From JARRKC01 sp037388505 (lineage in GTDB: Bacteria; Acidobacteriota; UBA6911; RPQK01; JAPXNP01): 64,000 nucleotides of DNA. The DNA is taken from the NCBI GenBank assembly GCA_037388505.1, contig JARRKC010000004.1:606662-670661 (forward strand). Direction: 5' to 3'. Of this stretch, positions 63,742-64,000 are shown in pieces. Numbering within the stretch: the stretch's first letter is position 1; each line of letters begins with the position of its first letter. Below the pieces are notes generated by a model. It saw nothing but the letters and a program-made list of their open reading frames with translations. It ran no database searches and was not told the origin of the DNA. Made by a program: the position numbers and the translations under genes.

Positions 63742-64000
63742 TAGCGAATCGCGCCCATCTCGCGAATCGAACTCCTTGGTGATCGGTTCCTGCTCGACGT
63801 GCGCTCCTGTGCCCGGCTGGACCAACTTGCACGGACTGGCCAGCGAATCGCGCCCATCTCGCGAATCGAACTTCTTGGTGTCCGATCCTGCTCGACGTGA
63901 ACTCCTGTGCCCGGCTGGACCAACTTGCACGGACTGGCCAGCAAATCGCGCCCATCTCGCGAATCGAACTTCTTGGTGTCCGATCCTGCTCGACGTGCGC
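63742..64000. repeat. 98-99 bp tandem repeat running off the right edge
   Basis: Units start at about 63743, 63842 and 63940 (periods 99 and 98 bp), each beginning AGCGAATCGCGCCCATCTCG and containing GTGCCCGGCTGGACCAACTT and TTGCACGGACTGGCC. The first copy differs from the others at several positions; the third is cut by the window end. Each unit has an internal direct repeat GCGAATCG. The non-multiple-of-three step between units argues against coding. No spacer-like variable part exists, so it is not a CRISPR array. Confidence 0.85.

Noticed and set aside
63652..63955. Minus-strand frames with repeated FDSRDGRDSLA or SIREMGAI
   Set aside because: They arise from the 98-99 bp tandem repeat; the 98 bp step breaks the frame and part overlaps the HepT-like gene.
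63742..64000. CRISPR array
   Set aside because: The whole 98-99 bp unit is conserved, so there are no short repeats with variable spacers, and no cas genes.

Overview
The window is a dense bacterial chromosome segment, roughly 60 % GC by eye, and most of it is housekeeping genes. The gene set points to a didermic (outer-membrane) bacterium: lpxD, lptE, a tolC-type outer-membrane efflux protein, psd/pssA for phosphatidylethanolamine, murJ and ddl for peptidoglycan, and an alpha-2-macroglobulin. A complete bacillithiol set (bshA, bshB1, bshC) sits beside these lipopolysaccharide genes. That combination, together with myo-inositol-phosphate synthase and large exported peptidases, fits Acidobacteriota best. 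This is inference from gene content; there is no rRNA marker in the window.

Layout. 1-3491: 5' part of an alpha-2-macroglobulin (minus). 3563-5380: CLC chloride transporter. 5536-8009: xerD and murJ (minus), divergent from lpxD (8144-9166). 9245-23614: a long minus-strand run, in transcription order dcd, lptE, holA, rpsT, phoH, ddl, a DUF465 protein, psd, pssA, recO, glyQ, glyS, ino1 and ppdK, with several overlaps. 23954-28340: HU and a site-2 protease, then a small membrane protein, a sodium/solute symporter, nfo and a zinc-ribbon protein (minus). 28985-37172: HEAT-repeat protein, M14 peptidase, HAD nucleotidase, EcsC protein, metallo-beta-lactamase-fold protein and a methyltransferase. 37421-43472: the bacillithiol operon with an embedded polyprenyl glycosylphosphotransferase and a DapA-family aldolase. 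43890-49335: ComEA-like protein, prepilin peptidase, a secreted Cys4 protein, a TlpA-like thioredoxin, tolC and an M48 peptidase. 49494-56712: nnr, tsaE, cydA, cydB, rho and a SpoIIE-type phosphatase (plus). 56835-63723: small secreted proteins, MFS transporter, a broken arginase-family gene, carboxylesterase, an exported MsrA-MsrB fusion and a HepT-like remnant.

The most unusual feature is between the genes. Many gaps, above all those between convergent genes, hold arrays of 6-10 nt units that are often repeated in inverted orientation across a spacer. Several unrelated unit families share this architecture (5497-5534, 23659-23954, 30454-30840, 37196-37412, 43655-43880, 46308-46405, 56724-56834), and a 98-99 bp tandem repeat runs off the right edge. 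One array pair encloses a run of six or seven consecutive hairpins (23763-23907) that may be a structured RNA or a mobile palindromic element. No tRNA, rRNA, CRISPR array, phage or classical insertion sequence was found.
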